DNA of 64,000 bases, taken from contig JAREIK010004366.1 in the NCBI GenBank assembly GCA_029783825.1, positions 49,877-113,876 on the forward strand, read 5' to 3'. Position 1 is the first letter of the stretch. Each line of letters begins with the position of its first letter. Shown one piece after another: positions 1 through 10,691 of this stretch. This DNA is from Sapria himalayana. Its lineage: Eukaryota; Streptophyta; Magnoliopsida; Malpighiales; Rafflesiaceae. Under the pieces are notes generated by a model. It was not told the origin of the DNA and did no database searches. It saw only the letters and a program-made list of their open reading frames with translations. Made by a program: the position numbers and the translations under genes.

Positions 1-2100
1 TATTTTTATAAGCTTATTTTTTTTCATAAAAAATAATTTATTTAAATTATATCTGTCTCACTCATTATTTATTTTTTAATTAATATTTCTATAAAAATAA
101 ACTAAAAAATAAATAAATGAATATTTAAAATTATAATGAATACAAATAAAAATGAGATATATAATTTATTATTTAGGTTATTTAGGTTTAATGGTTTAAG
201 TATTTAGGGGGTTTTGGTGTTTAGGATTCTAGAGATTTAAATGTTTAGGCATTTAGTGGTTTATAAGTTTTATTTAAATAATAAAATAATAAAAAATTAT
301 TTTTGTGATTTTTTTATCATTTTTGAAGGTTATAACCTTTGAAAATAGAATAATTTTTAAATTTTTTTCAAATGTAAATATAATATTTAGTTATAATAAC
401 TTAAGAATTATAAGACATTTTAATTAAATATAAGTAATTTTATTGTTCGATAATATAAAAATGATCAAATAATAAATTAATAAACTATTATTAATAAGAT
501 TGATCGCAATTAAAATATAATTGCAAAACCTATATATAATGATTCAAAATCAAAGTAAAATATATTACTAAATAATAATTTTTTGTTTTAAAAATTTTAC
601 TTCTTTATATAAGATTATTTTTAAAAATAAATTTTTAAAATTATATTTGTCTCACTCATTATTTATTCTGTGATTGATATTTGTATAAAAAATAAACTAA
701 TAAATAATTAAAATGAATATTTAAAATTATAATGAATACAAATTAAAATGAGATTTATGATTTATTATATATGGTATACCGATTTAATGGTTTATTATTT
801 TTGAGTTTTTTCGTTTAGGTGTTTAGCAATTTATGTTTTTATGCATTTAGTGGTTTATAGGTTTTATTTATATAATAAAAATTTAAAATTCTTTTTTTAA
901 TTTTTTCTAATTTTCAAAGGTTATAAGCTTTGAAAATAAAAAAAATTTTGAAATTTTTTCAAATGTGAATACATTGTATACTTATATTAATCTTACTAAT
1001 TATATATCATATAAATTCAATATAAATAATTTTAATGATAGATATGATAATAATGATCAAAAATTAAATTAATAAACTTTTATTAATAATATAAATTTTA
1101 ATTAAAATATATTTACATAATACAAAATGATTCAAAATCAAATGAAAATATTTTACTAAATAATAATATTTAATTTTTAAAATATTTCTTCTTTTTATAA
1201 GCTTATATTTTTTTTATTAAAATAAATTATTTAAATAATAATTGTCTAACTCGAAATTTATTTTGTAATTAATTTTTCTATAAAATTAAACTATAAATAA
1301 TTAAAATAAATATTTAAAATTATTAAAATAGATATAAAAATGAGATTTATTATTTATTAAGTAATATATAGCTATTAAAAGGTTTATGTATTTAGGGGTT
1401 TCGAAATTTATGAGCTTACTGATTTAATTAAGTAAGCATTTAATGATCTATAAGTTTTATTTAAAAAATGAAATAACAAAAAATTTATTTTTATTATTTT
1501 TTTTTCATTTTTTTAAGGTTATAACCTTTGAAAATAAATAATTTATAAATTTTTTTTAAAAGTGAATACAATATTTAGTTATAATAATCATTATATTTAT
1601 ATATCATATAAATTCAATATAACAAATTTTATTGATAAATATTCTAATAATGATCAAAAAATAAATTAATAATCTATTATTAATAAGATAGATATCAATT
1701 ATAATATAATTACAAAACCTAAAATGATTCAGAAGCAAAGCAAAATATATTACTATATAATAATTTTTTGTTTTGAATTTTTTTTTCTTTTAAAAAGTTT
1801 ATCTGTATTATTTTGATGAAAAATAATTTATATAAATTATATTTGTGTAACTCATAATTTATTTTGTAATTAATATTTATATAAAAATAAACAAATAAAT
1901 AATTAAATTTGAATATTTAAAATTAAAATGAAAAAAGAATAAGTTTTATTCTTTATTATTTAGGATATACCGATTTAATTTAAATTAGATCTGTCTTACT
2001 AATAATTTATTTTTTAATTAATATTTCTATAAAAATAAACAGATAAATAATTAAAATAAAAATTAAAATTATACTGAATAATTAAAATAATTTATTTTGT
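1..2100 (-). repeat. AT-rich satellite array, inverted arm, monomers U-T-S
   Basis: This stretch has no gene. It is satellite in the orientation opposite to everything after 10.2 kb. Three monomers can be followed: U (octamer tract 187-275), T (tract near 775-865) and S (tract near 1,380-1,460). Palindrome cores lie near 321-350, 908-935 and 1,515-1,540, so the spacing is about 590-600 bp. The segment 1,960-2,100 is an extra half-unit beginning at a GGTATACC-like site, the same half-unit that follows every Q monomer and every cassette. Subtype order, read away from the cassette, is S-T-U. That matches 46.4-48.2 kb and 60.4-62.1 kb. Confidence 0.93.
187..275 (-). repeat. Degenerate 8-bp telomere-like tandem tract (monomer U)
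   Basis: This is a clean example of the tract found in nearly every monomer. Reading the plus strand here, eleven consecutive units begin TTTA or close to it and follow one another every 8 bp, with one extra base at 211. The best-preserved unit is TTTAGGGG at 203-210, and the consensus over the units is TTTAGNGG. The plant telomere unit is the 7-mer TTTAGGG, so this is a telomere-like sequence with one extra base per unit. Descent from a telomere repeat is inference; the 8-bp periodicity is read directly. Confidence 0.8.
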
Positions 2101-3170
2101 TACTCTCTTAACTCTAAAATGATTGTTAAGGCTCTAACCAAAATAATAGGAGCTTTTACTTTATCTCTATTATGTCTCATCATATTTGATGTTGAATCAC
2201 TGGGCTATCAAAGGTAATTTGACTCATGTATGCTAACAGACTAAACCAAAGTTGTAACCCTATGTGTTGAAATAGCTAGTTGTTGAGGATGCTATTTATA
2301 TTGATTATTGTAATTTCTTCTAAAATATCTCTCATGCACACACTCATCAATTTTTTTAAAACATTGTTCACCTCTAAAAAAACCACCTTGTAGCCTTTTA
2401 GAACAAACTATCCCCTGGGTGGTTTGAGCAGGGCAAGAAGTATGGGCTCTCTTTCAATTAAGAATCAAAAAATTTATTTTATTGGCATGTCTAAGCCATT
2501 TTTTATATCCTGATGGATATGAATATAATCATTTCTTTCTTTTTATATTAAATGAGTTATGTATACAAGCTCACAATACCCAAAAAGGTGTAAATGAATC
2601 ATATTCAAATGTATAAAAGGTTTTAATCATTGCTCAAAATATTAGTCTTGCATATTGACACTTGAGGTCACAAATCAAAGGAAAAAGCCATAGTGATATT
2701 TCCAATCCCAAGATTTTTAGCTATAGAAAGTTATAAAGAGTAGTACTCTAGCTTTAACTATTTCTAGAGTCATGACTTTTGCTCTTGAGGAATGTTCAAA
2801 GTTACAATCATTCCTAGTGCAATAACTTTGCAATATAAAGATAAAATGCACAAGCTATGGTCATATCCAATACTGTGACCCAGTATTATAGTGATTAAAT
2901 ATGTATTCATGATCATTCTTAGTGCCATAACAATATGTTCAACAAAGACACACAAGTTATGGCATATTCTCATCGATATAATTTTATGTTCTAGAGACAA
3001 ATATACAAACATGACCATTGCTAATGCTACGATAATCTAAAGCAAGAAAGAGATTGAATCCATAACTCACCCCTTGAGTCATGACTTTGTGTTACATATA
3101 CAAAAAGATAAATTTGTGATATTCCTAAAAGTTGTGAATTTCAATTTAAATTTAACAATTAGTCATTTGA

Positions 3171-3253
3171 TTTAGGATTTAGGATTTAGGGTTTATGGAT
3201 TAGGGTTATAGTTTATGGTTTAAGGTTTAGGATTTAAAGTTTAGGGTTTATGG
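3171..3253 (-). repeat. Heptameric telomere-like tract in cassette copy 1
   Basis: Twelve units in 83 bp read TTTAGGG, TTTAGGA, TTTATGG, TTTAAGG and similar on the plus strand, eleven of 7 bp and one of 6 bp. This matches the Arabidopsis-type plant telomere repeat in decayed form. It directly abuts the T-tract at 3,254-3,272, which is the A-tract of the cassette's sense strand. The same tract occurs at 39,277-39,353, 44,709-44,785 and 58,593-58,670, so it is a fixed part of the cassette and not a local expansion. Confidence 0.85.
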
Positions 3254-3291
3254 TTTTTTTTTGTTTTTTTTTGGAAAATACACACTTTATT
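3254..3291 (-). other. Poly(A)-like 3' end in cassette copy 1 (AATAAA plus A-tract)
   Basis: On the minus strand an AATAAA hexamer (TTTATT at 3,286-3,291) lies 13 bases before an interrupted A-tract (3,272-3,254). That is the spacing of a polyadenylated transcript end copied into DNA. The same arrangement is present in copy 2 (39,239-39,276) and copy 4 (58,555-58,592), and copy 3 has a mutated hexamer. This suggests that part of the cassette derives from a retroposed RNA or from a gene 3' end. The internal A-tract could also have arisen by chance expansion. Confidence 0.5.
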
Positions 3292-4542
3292 TATCATTTA
3301 GGCACACAACTTACAAGAGACTAAAAAGCTGACTAATTTAGGCCAGGCCACCAAATTATATGCACCTTAATGATTGCATAAAATACATAAAAAAACATAA
3401 TGCCTAATAATTCCAAGCTTACGAATACAACTGAAATCACTTGGCATTCCCGGACTTCAGAGTTGGCATTGAGTCATTATGCGAACTGAATCCTTTCCAT
3501 TCGGATTTTTCAAAGCCTTTTGGAGGAACCTGAATGATGCACCATATTAAAACTATGCAAATATATGATTGTGCATGTGTGTGACATGCAACATCAAGCA
3601 GTTTGACTAGGTCATTGCTATGCAATGAAATACATGTAAAACTGAATAGCCATAAATCCACAAGTCCATATCTACGGCACTTTGTCAATTCATTCTCACC
3701 TCTAAATTCCACATTCTTTTGCTCCAATGATCCGCAAAAGAGTATCTCGTGGGTTATAATGATTCCTCCTTGAGCTCCAAGAAGTGGCTGTATGTTGCAC
3801 CGACAAAATATCAAAAAATATGCATGCATCGGTGTGCATGTGTAATGAGGTCCATCTCATAGTCTAATTATCTACGCGTACAACCAAGCTATAAAACAAT
3901 TAAAATTACAAAATGCTATAAAGATGGGTCTTCTGCTCCTGGGAGTGTAGCATCGCCTAATGTGTATTTACAAAATACATTAGTGGGCCCCACTTAGAGA
4001 TACTCATGGGTCTAGTTGCCCTCATTCCATGCTACATAGAGAATAGACAAGATTGTGTGTGTGAGTATGTCATGATCCGTCTCTACAAGTAAATGGTGTA
4101 TACAAAGTCCAAAAAACAAATAAGATTACAAACATAAACTACAAGTTTGAATATTTTGCTCCCGTGTGGTTGGTCTGAACTCCATTGCTTACTGGCCCTG
4201 CTTCGTGATGCTTCGGATTTTGCCGGCTCTCCAATTAATCATGGATTACCCGCTACTCCTGTTGGGCGACAGTTCGGTGGCCATCAATGCTGCCTGATAG
4301 GGCTAGTTGGCCCATTCCTAGATACTCTTGGGTTTACTCCCGACCACTTTGCTCGGTCTCGTCAGTTGTCTGAATGTTATCATCCCGGCTTTCTAGTGGG
4401 GCCCTCTACAAGCTGGTGGCCCATACTTCTGGCTCCTTCTAGGACTTGCTGGCCCCTCTAAATGCTACACCAAAATTGACAAGAATATGTGCATGTGTGT
4501 ACTATGCTCCGTCGCTATGTGTGTGTGGTGCAGCAGTATCAT

Positions 4543-7500
4543 GGGTTTAGAAGTTTAGTAATTTAAGTATTTAGGTATTTTGTGGTTTATAGGTTTTATT
4601 TAAATAATTAAATAACAAAAAAATTATTTTTATGATTTTTTGTGATTTTCAAGGTTATAACCATTAAAAATATTATAATTTTTAATTTTTTTTCAAGTGT
4701 TAATATAATATTTAATTATAATAATCATAAAAATTAAATATCATGTAAATTCAATATAAATAATTTTATTGATCGATATTATAATATTGATAATAAAATA
4801 GATTAATAAACTATTATTAATATGATAGATATTAAATAAAATATATTTGCAAAACATAAAACGATTCAAAATCAAAGTAAAATATATTACTAAATAATAA
4901 TTTTTTATTTTTAAATTTTTAATTCTTTTTATAAGCTTATAAATTTTTTTGATGAAGATAAATTATTTAAATTATTTTTGTCTCATTCTAAATATTATTT
5001 TGCAATTAATATTTCTATAAAAATAAACTAATAAATAATTAAAATGAATATTAAAATTATAATGTATACAAATAAAAATGAGATTAATGACTAATTATTT
5101 AGGTAAACCAGTTTAATGGTTTAAGTATTTAGAAGTTTACGAGTTTAGTGATTTAATGTTTAGCCATTTAGTAGTTTATATGTAATATTTAAATAATGAA
5201 TTAATAAAAAAATTATTTTTCAAATTTTTTATCAATTTTGAAGGTTATAATCTTTATAAATATAATATTTTTTAAATTTTTTTCAAATGTGAATACAATA
5301 TTTAGGTATAATAAACGTACTAATTATATATCATTAAAATTAAAAATAAACAATTTTATTGATAGGTATTAATAAACTAAATATAAATATAAATATAATA
5401 ATGATCAAAAAATAAATTAATAAACTATTATTTATTGATAGATATTTATATATTATTTATAAATACTTAAACCTTTAAAGATGGTTTAAATGTCTATGTA
5501 TTTAAGGGTTTTGAGGTTTAGGAGTTTAATGATTTAAGCGTTTAGGCTTTTAGTAGTTTATAGGTTTTATATAAACAATAAAATAAACAAAAATTTATTT
5601 TTGTGATTTTATCTCATTTTCAAAGATGATAACCTTTAAAAATATAATAATTTTTAAATTATTTTCAAATGTAAATATAATATTTAGTTATAATAATCAT
5701 TTTATTTATATATCATATAAATTCAATAAAAACAATTTTATTGATAAATATTCTAATAATGATCAAAAAATAAATTAATAATCTATTATTAATAAGATGG
5801 ATATCAATTAAAATAGAATTACAAAACCTAAAATGATTCAGAAGTAGAGCAAAATATATTACTATATAATAATTTTTTGTTTTGAATTTTTTTTTCTTTT
5901 AAAAAGTTTATGTATATTTTTTTGATGAATAATAATTTATATAAATTATATTCGTCTAACTTATAATTTATTCTGTAATAAATATATTTATAAAAATAAA
6001 CAAATAAATAATTAAAATGAATATTTAAAATTATAATGAAAAAAATGAGATTTATTACTTATTATTTAGGGATACCGGTTTAATTTAAATTAGATATTTC
6101 TCACTAATAATTAATTTTGTAATTAATATTTCTATAAAAATAAACTGATATATATTTAAAATAAAAATTTAAAATTATACTGAATAAAATTTAAAATGAG
6201 ATTTATGATATATTATTAATATATACCAGTTTAATGGATTAAGTATTTAGAGGTTTTTTCATTTAAGATTTATGTGATTTATGTTTTTAGGCTTTTAGTG
6301 GTTTATACGTTTTATTTAAAAAATAAAATATCAAAAAAAATTTCAATAATTTTTTATCATTTTCATAGGTTATACCCTTTGAAAATATAATCATAATTAA
6401 ATTTTTTTGAAATGTGAATACAATACTTAGTTATAATAATATTAATAAATATATATCATATAAATTCAATATGAATAATTTTATTGATATATATTATAAT
6501 AATGATAAAAATTAAATTTATAAACTATTGTTATTAAGATAGATATTAATTAAAAAATAATTACATGACCAAAATTGATTCAAAATTATAGTAAAATATA
6601 TTTCTGGATAACAATTTTTAATTTTTAAATTTTTACTTCTTTTATAAACATATATATTTTTATAATTATATTTGTCGCACTCATAATTTATTTTGTAATA
6701 AATATTTCTATAAAAATAAACTAATAAATAATTAAAATGAATATTTAAAATTATAATAAATAGAATTAAAAATTAGATTTATTAATAATTAAGTAGTATA
6801 TAGCGGTTTAATGGTTTATGTATTTTGGCATTACGGGGTTTATAAGTTTACTGATTTAACTCGGCATGCATTTAGTGATTTATAGGTGTTATTTAAAAAA
6901 AATATCAAAAAATTTATTTTTTTTATTTTTTGATACTTTCAAAGGTTATAACCTTTGAAAGTATAATAATTTTAAAATTTTTTTCAAAAGTGAATACAAT
7001 ATTTAGTTATAATAATCATTATATTTATATATCATATAAATTCAATATAATTATTTTTATTGATAAATATTCTAATTATGTTCAAAGAATAAATTAATAA
7101 TCTATTATTAATAAGATCGATATCAATTTAAATATAATTACAAAATCTAAAATGATTCAGAAACAAAGCAAAATATATTACTATATAATAATTTTTTGTT
7201 ATGATTTTTTTCTTTTAAAAAGTTTATCTAAATTTTTTTGATGAAAAATAATTATATAAATTATATTTGTCTAACTCAATTTATTCTGTAATTAATAATT
7301 ATATAAAAATACAAATAAATAATTAAAATGAATATTTTAAATTATAATGAAAAAAATAATATTGAGATTTATTATTTATTATTTAGGGTATACCAGTTTA
7401 AAATGATTATCTATTTAGGGTTTTCGATATTTAAAAGTTATTGATTTAAGTATTTAGGCATTTAGTCGCTTATAGGATTTATTTAAACAATTAAATAACA

Positions 7501-7975
7501 AAAAAATTATTTTTGTTATTTTTTCATATTTTATAAGGTTATAACATTTGAAAATATAATAATTTTAAAATTTTTTTAAAATGTGAATAAAATATTTAGT
7601 AATAATAATCATTATAATTATATATAATATAAACTAATTATAAATAATTTTATTGATAGATATGATATCAATTATCAAAAAATAAATTAATAAACTATTA
7701 TTAATATGATAGATATAAATTAAAATATAATTACAAAACCTAAACTGATTCAAAATCAATGTAAAATTTATTACTAAATAATAATTTTTTGTTTTTAAAT
7801 TTTTACTTATTTTTATAAAATTATATATATTTTTTAAAGTAAATTATTAATGTTATATTTGTCTGTCTAATTATTTATTTTGTAATTAATATTTATGTAA
7901 AAATTAAACTAATAAATATGTAATATTAATATTTAAAATCATAATGAATATAAATTAAAATGAGATTTAAGATTT
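4543..7975 (-). repeat. AT-rich satellite array, inverted arm, DD-CC-BB-Q-P-AA and part of T
   Basis: This is a gene-free array. Palindrome cores, variably decayed, lie near 4,640-4,670 (DD), 5,238-5,262 (CC), 5,617-5,645 (BB), 6,360-6,388 (Q), 6,938-6,963 (P) and 7,533-7,560 (AA). The BB-CC spacing is only about 390 bp. It carries a characteristic inverted-repeat link that recurs at 37.68, 42.48 and 56.37 kb. An extra half-unit starting near 6,066 (monomer Q) gives a 740-bp spacing. The order, read away from the inversion junction, matches 35.5-38.6 kb monomer for monomer. Confidence 0.92.
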
Positions 7976-7980
7976 ATTAT

Positions 7981-8552
7981 TGCTGTATATGTAATTTATT
8001 TTTTGATAATCTGTTTGTATAGACAAATATTTTTTCTTTTTTAATATTTTCATGTAAGTGCAGGAAAGGAAATATTAAGAGGCCGGGGATGCATTAGTAG
8101 CACAATAACGGAGGTCTCGCTTACTGGACAGCAAGCCGAAATTGGAGTAGAACCTGACCCGTCTCATTATCCGACCCGCTCCGGTTAAATGAATCGAGAA
8201 AAATTTAAATATAAAATGTTTTATAATTTTATTTTCGGTGGCTATTTTTGGACGTGTGGAACTGTTTATTGTCTCTCTCTCTTCTCTCTGTGTGATTTAG
8301 CGCGACTATTTAGTGTGTTGCATATTGTAAGATTTTTCTGTTGCTTTAATCGGTAACGCAAGAGCATTTTCTGGTGGATTTAGCTAGTCGTACTGAGCGA
8401 CTAGCGAACCATGTTATTTTCGGTGTTTATTTCTCATTTATTGATTCTATCATGGATCGTTGCTGAATTGTGATATATATATTGCATGTTTTCTATTGTT
8501 TTTGTGTTTCTGTATCTCAATCGCACTACCATGGAAGCACAATTGCCCAACA
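7981..8552 (-). mobile_element. Solo LTR of an LTR retrotransposon, copy 1
   Basis: This 572-bp insertion has clearly higher GC than the array. It begins TGCTGTATATG and ends GCCCAACA, the TG...CA ends of a long terminal repeat. It is flanked by a perfect 5-bp target duplication ATTAT (7,976-7,980 and 8,553-8,557). There are no coding or internal retrotransposon sequences on either side, so this is a solo LTR, the usual product of recombination between the two LTRs of a full element. On the minus strand it starts TGTTGGGCAATTG, and I tentatively take that as the sense strand. A diverged copy in inverted orientation lies at 34,969-35,541 in the same array position with the same target duplication. 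Superfamily (Copia or Gypsy) cannot be decided from the LTR alone. Confidence 0.88.
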
Positions 8553-8557
8553 ATTAT

Positions 8558-10200
8558 ATATAATATATTGGTTTAATATATCGATTATTTAGGGGTTTTG
8601 TCATTTAGGAGTTTAAAAATTTATGTTTTTAGGCATTTAGTCGTATATAGGTTTTATTTATATAATAAAAATAAAATTTTTTTAGCTTTTGAAAGGTTAT
8701 AACCTTTAAAAATAAAATAATTTTTAAAATCTTTTGAAATGTGAATACCATGTATAATTATATTAATCTTATTAATTATATATCATATAAATTCTATATA
8801 AATAATTTTAATGATAGATATTATAATAATAATCAAAAATTAAATTAATAAACTATTTTTAATAATATGAATATTAATTAAAATATATTTAAAAAACAAA
8901 AATGATTCAAAATCAAATAAAAATATATTACTAAATAATAATATTTAATTTTTAAATTTTTCCATCTTTTTATAAGCTTATATTTTTTTATGATTAAAAA
9001 TAAATTAAATAAATAATATCTGTCTCACTCGAAATTTATTTTGTAATTAATTTTTCTAAAAAAGTAAAATATAAATAATTAAAATGAATATTTAAAATTA
9101 TAATAAATAGAAATAAAAATGAGATTTATTATTTATTAGGTAGTATACAGCTGTTATAAGGTTTATGTATTTAGGGGTTTCGGGTGTTATGAGCTACTGA
9201 TTTAAGTAAGTAAACATCTAGTGGTCTATAGGTTTTATTTAAAAAAGAAATAACAAAAAATTTATTTTTTGTATTCTTTCTCATTTTTTAAAATTATAAC
9301 CTTTGAAAATATAAAAATTTTTAAATTATTTTTAAAAGTGAATACAATATTTATTTATAATAATCATAATAATTATATATCATATAAATTCAATTTAAAC
9401 AATTTTATTGATAGATATTCTAATAATTATCAAAAAATAAATTAAAAATTTATTATGAATAAGATTGATATTACTTAAAATATAATATCAAAACCTAAAA
9501 TGATTCAAAAACAAAGCAAAATATATTACTTAATAATAATTATTTGTTTTTAAATTTTTATTCTTTTAATAGGCTTATCAATTTTTTGATGAAAAATTAT
9601 TCTTATAAATTATATTTTTAACTCATAATTTATTTTATAATTAATATATATATATATATATATAACTTAACAATCAAAATGAATTTTTTAAATTATAATG
9701 AAAACAAATAAAAATGAGATTTTTTAATAATTATTTAGGATATACATGTTTAAAAGATTATCTATATAGGGGTATCAGGATTTTGTAGTTTAGTGATTTA
9801 ATTGTTTAGCCATTTAGTGATTTATAGGTTTTATTTAAACAATGAAATAACAATAAAATTATTTTTGATATTTTTTCACATTTTCAAATATGATAACCTT
9901 TAAAAATATAATAATTTTAAGATTTTTTACAAAAAGTGAATACTATATTTAGTTATAATAATATTTATATTTATATATCATATAAATTCAATATAAACAT
10001 TTTTATTGAAAAATATTCTAATAATTATTAAAAAAAATAATAATCTATAATTAATAAGATAGATACCAATTAAAATATAATTAAAAACCCTAAAATGATT
10101 CAGAAGCAAAGCAAAATATATTACTATATAATAATTTTTTTTTTGAAATTTTTTTTATTTTAAAAAGTTTATTTATATTTTTATGATGAAGAATAAATAA
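8558..10200 (-). repeat. AT-rich satellite array, inverted arm, T-S-R
   Basis: This gene-free array has palindrome cores near 8,685-8,712 (T), 9,285-9,312 (S) and 9,885-9,910 (R). Octamer tracts lie near 8,570-8,660, 9,150-9,230 and 9,740-9,830. The R tract carries the rare 'gatacccctatatagataat' signature (reverse strand), also seen near 12,130, 23,160, 33,720 and 54,430. A short TA-rich run lies at 9,647-9,662. This is the last inverted block before the orientation switch. Confidence 0.92.
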
Positions 10201-10225
10201 ACTTATATTTAAAAATGATAACTTA
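10195..10225. other. Inversion junction between opposite-orientation satellite arms
   Basis: Up to about 10,195 the sequence follows the inverted monomer (end of the 'aaaaagttta...gatgaagaataa' body segment). From about 10,225 it follows the forward monomer ('taaattaaactggtataccc'). The bases between fit neither arm cleanly. The two arms break at different positions within the monomer, so this is an inversion or head-to-head junction and not a mirror-symmetric fold-back. Confidence 0.85.
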
Positions 10226-10659
10226 AATTAAACTGGTATACCCTAAATAATAAATAATAAATCTCATTTTTTTTCATTATATTTTAAATATTCATTTTAA
10301 TTATTAATTTTTTATTTTTATATAAATATTAATTAAAAAATAAATTATGAGTTAGACAAATATAATTTACGTAAATTATTTTTAATCAAAAAAATATAGA
10401 TACTTTTTAAATAAAAAAAATTTCAGAACAAAAAATTATTATATAGTAATATATTTTCCTTTGCTTATGAATCATTTTATGTTTTGTAATTGTATTTTAA
10501 TTGATATCTATCTTATTAATAATAGATTATTAATTTATTTTTTGATCATTATTAGAATATTTATCACTAAATTTGTTTATGTTGAAATATAATATATAAA
10601 TATATTGATTATTATAACTAAATATTGAATTCCCTTTTGAAAAAAATTAAAAAATTATT

Positions 10660-10691
10660 ATATTTTCAAAGGTTATAACCTTTGAAAATAT
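10660..10691. repeat. Perfect 32-bp palindrome, core of a P monomer
   Basis: The sequence equals its own reverse complement over 32 bp. The half-site is ATATTTTCAAAGGTTA followed immediately by its complement, with no spacer. It is one of about 85 homologous sites at roughly 600-bp intervals. Other perfect or near-perfect examples are 14,411-14,438, 19,401-19,428, 21,332-21,359, 30,029-30,060, 31,375-31,402, 47,041-47,066, 48,243-48,270, 54,899-54,930 and 61,030-61,057. It could extrude as a hairpin or bind a dimeric protein; neither is shown by sequence alone. Confidence 0.95.

Larger units (their letters stand above)
2101..4542 (-). repeat. Non-satellite cassette, copy 1 (inverted)
   Basis: This block of about 2.44 kb has more balanced base composition and interrupts the AT-rich array. 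It recurs at 38.6, 43.4 and 57.3 kb in the opposite orientation. Read on the minus strand it holds four parts. First is an unrecognised segment of about 600 bp (4,542 to about 3,970). Second is a segment of about 650 bp with two exon-like pieces, ending in an AATAAA signal (TTTATT on the plus strand at 3,286-3,291) and an A-tract (T-tract 3,254-3,272). Third is a heptameric telomere-like tract (3,171-3,253). Fourth is a segment of about 1 kb with imperfect repeats of about 100 bp. No target duplication is visible: one edge abuts the octamer tract of a DD monomer and the other joins the middle of a Q-type half-unit. The short open frames inside are not preserved among the four copies. Confidence 0.85.

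Noticed and set aside
3437..3829. 130-codon open frame in cassette copy 1 (minus), overlapping the exon-like pieces
   Set aside because: It runs through presumed splice sites, is broken in copies 3 and 4, and resembles no family I know. At most it contains fragments of a former exon.
4147..4461. 104-codon open frame in cassette copy 1 (plus strand), with partial counterparts at 57,282-57,701 and 38,601-38,792 (minus)
   Set aside because: The counterparts are split between different frames in other copies, no domain is recognisable, and the frame lies antisense to the AATAAA/A-tract end. Homologous DNA explains the similarity without a protein.
2101..4542. Cassette as an intact LTR or DNA transposon
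   Set aside because: I looked for TG...CA ends, terminal inverted repeats and target duplications at the four pairs of borders and found none. The borders fall in two different monomer contexts.
9640..9665. TATATA run as a promoter TATA box
   Set aside because: In DNA of this AT content such runs are common, and there is no gene downstream.
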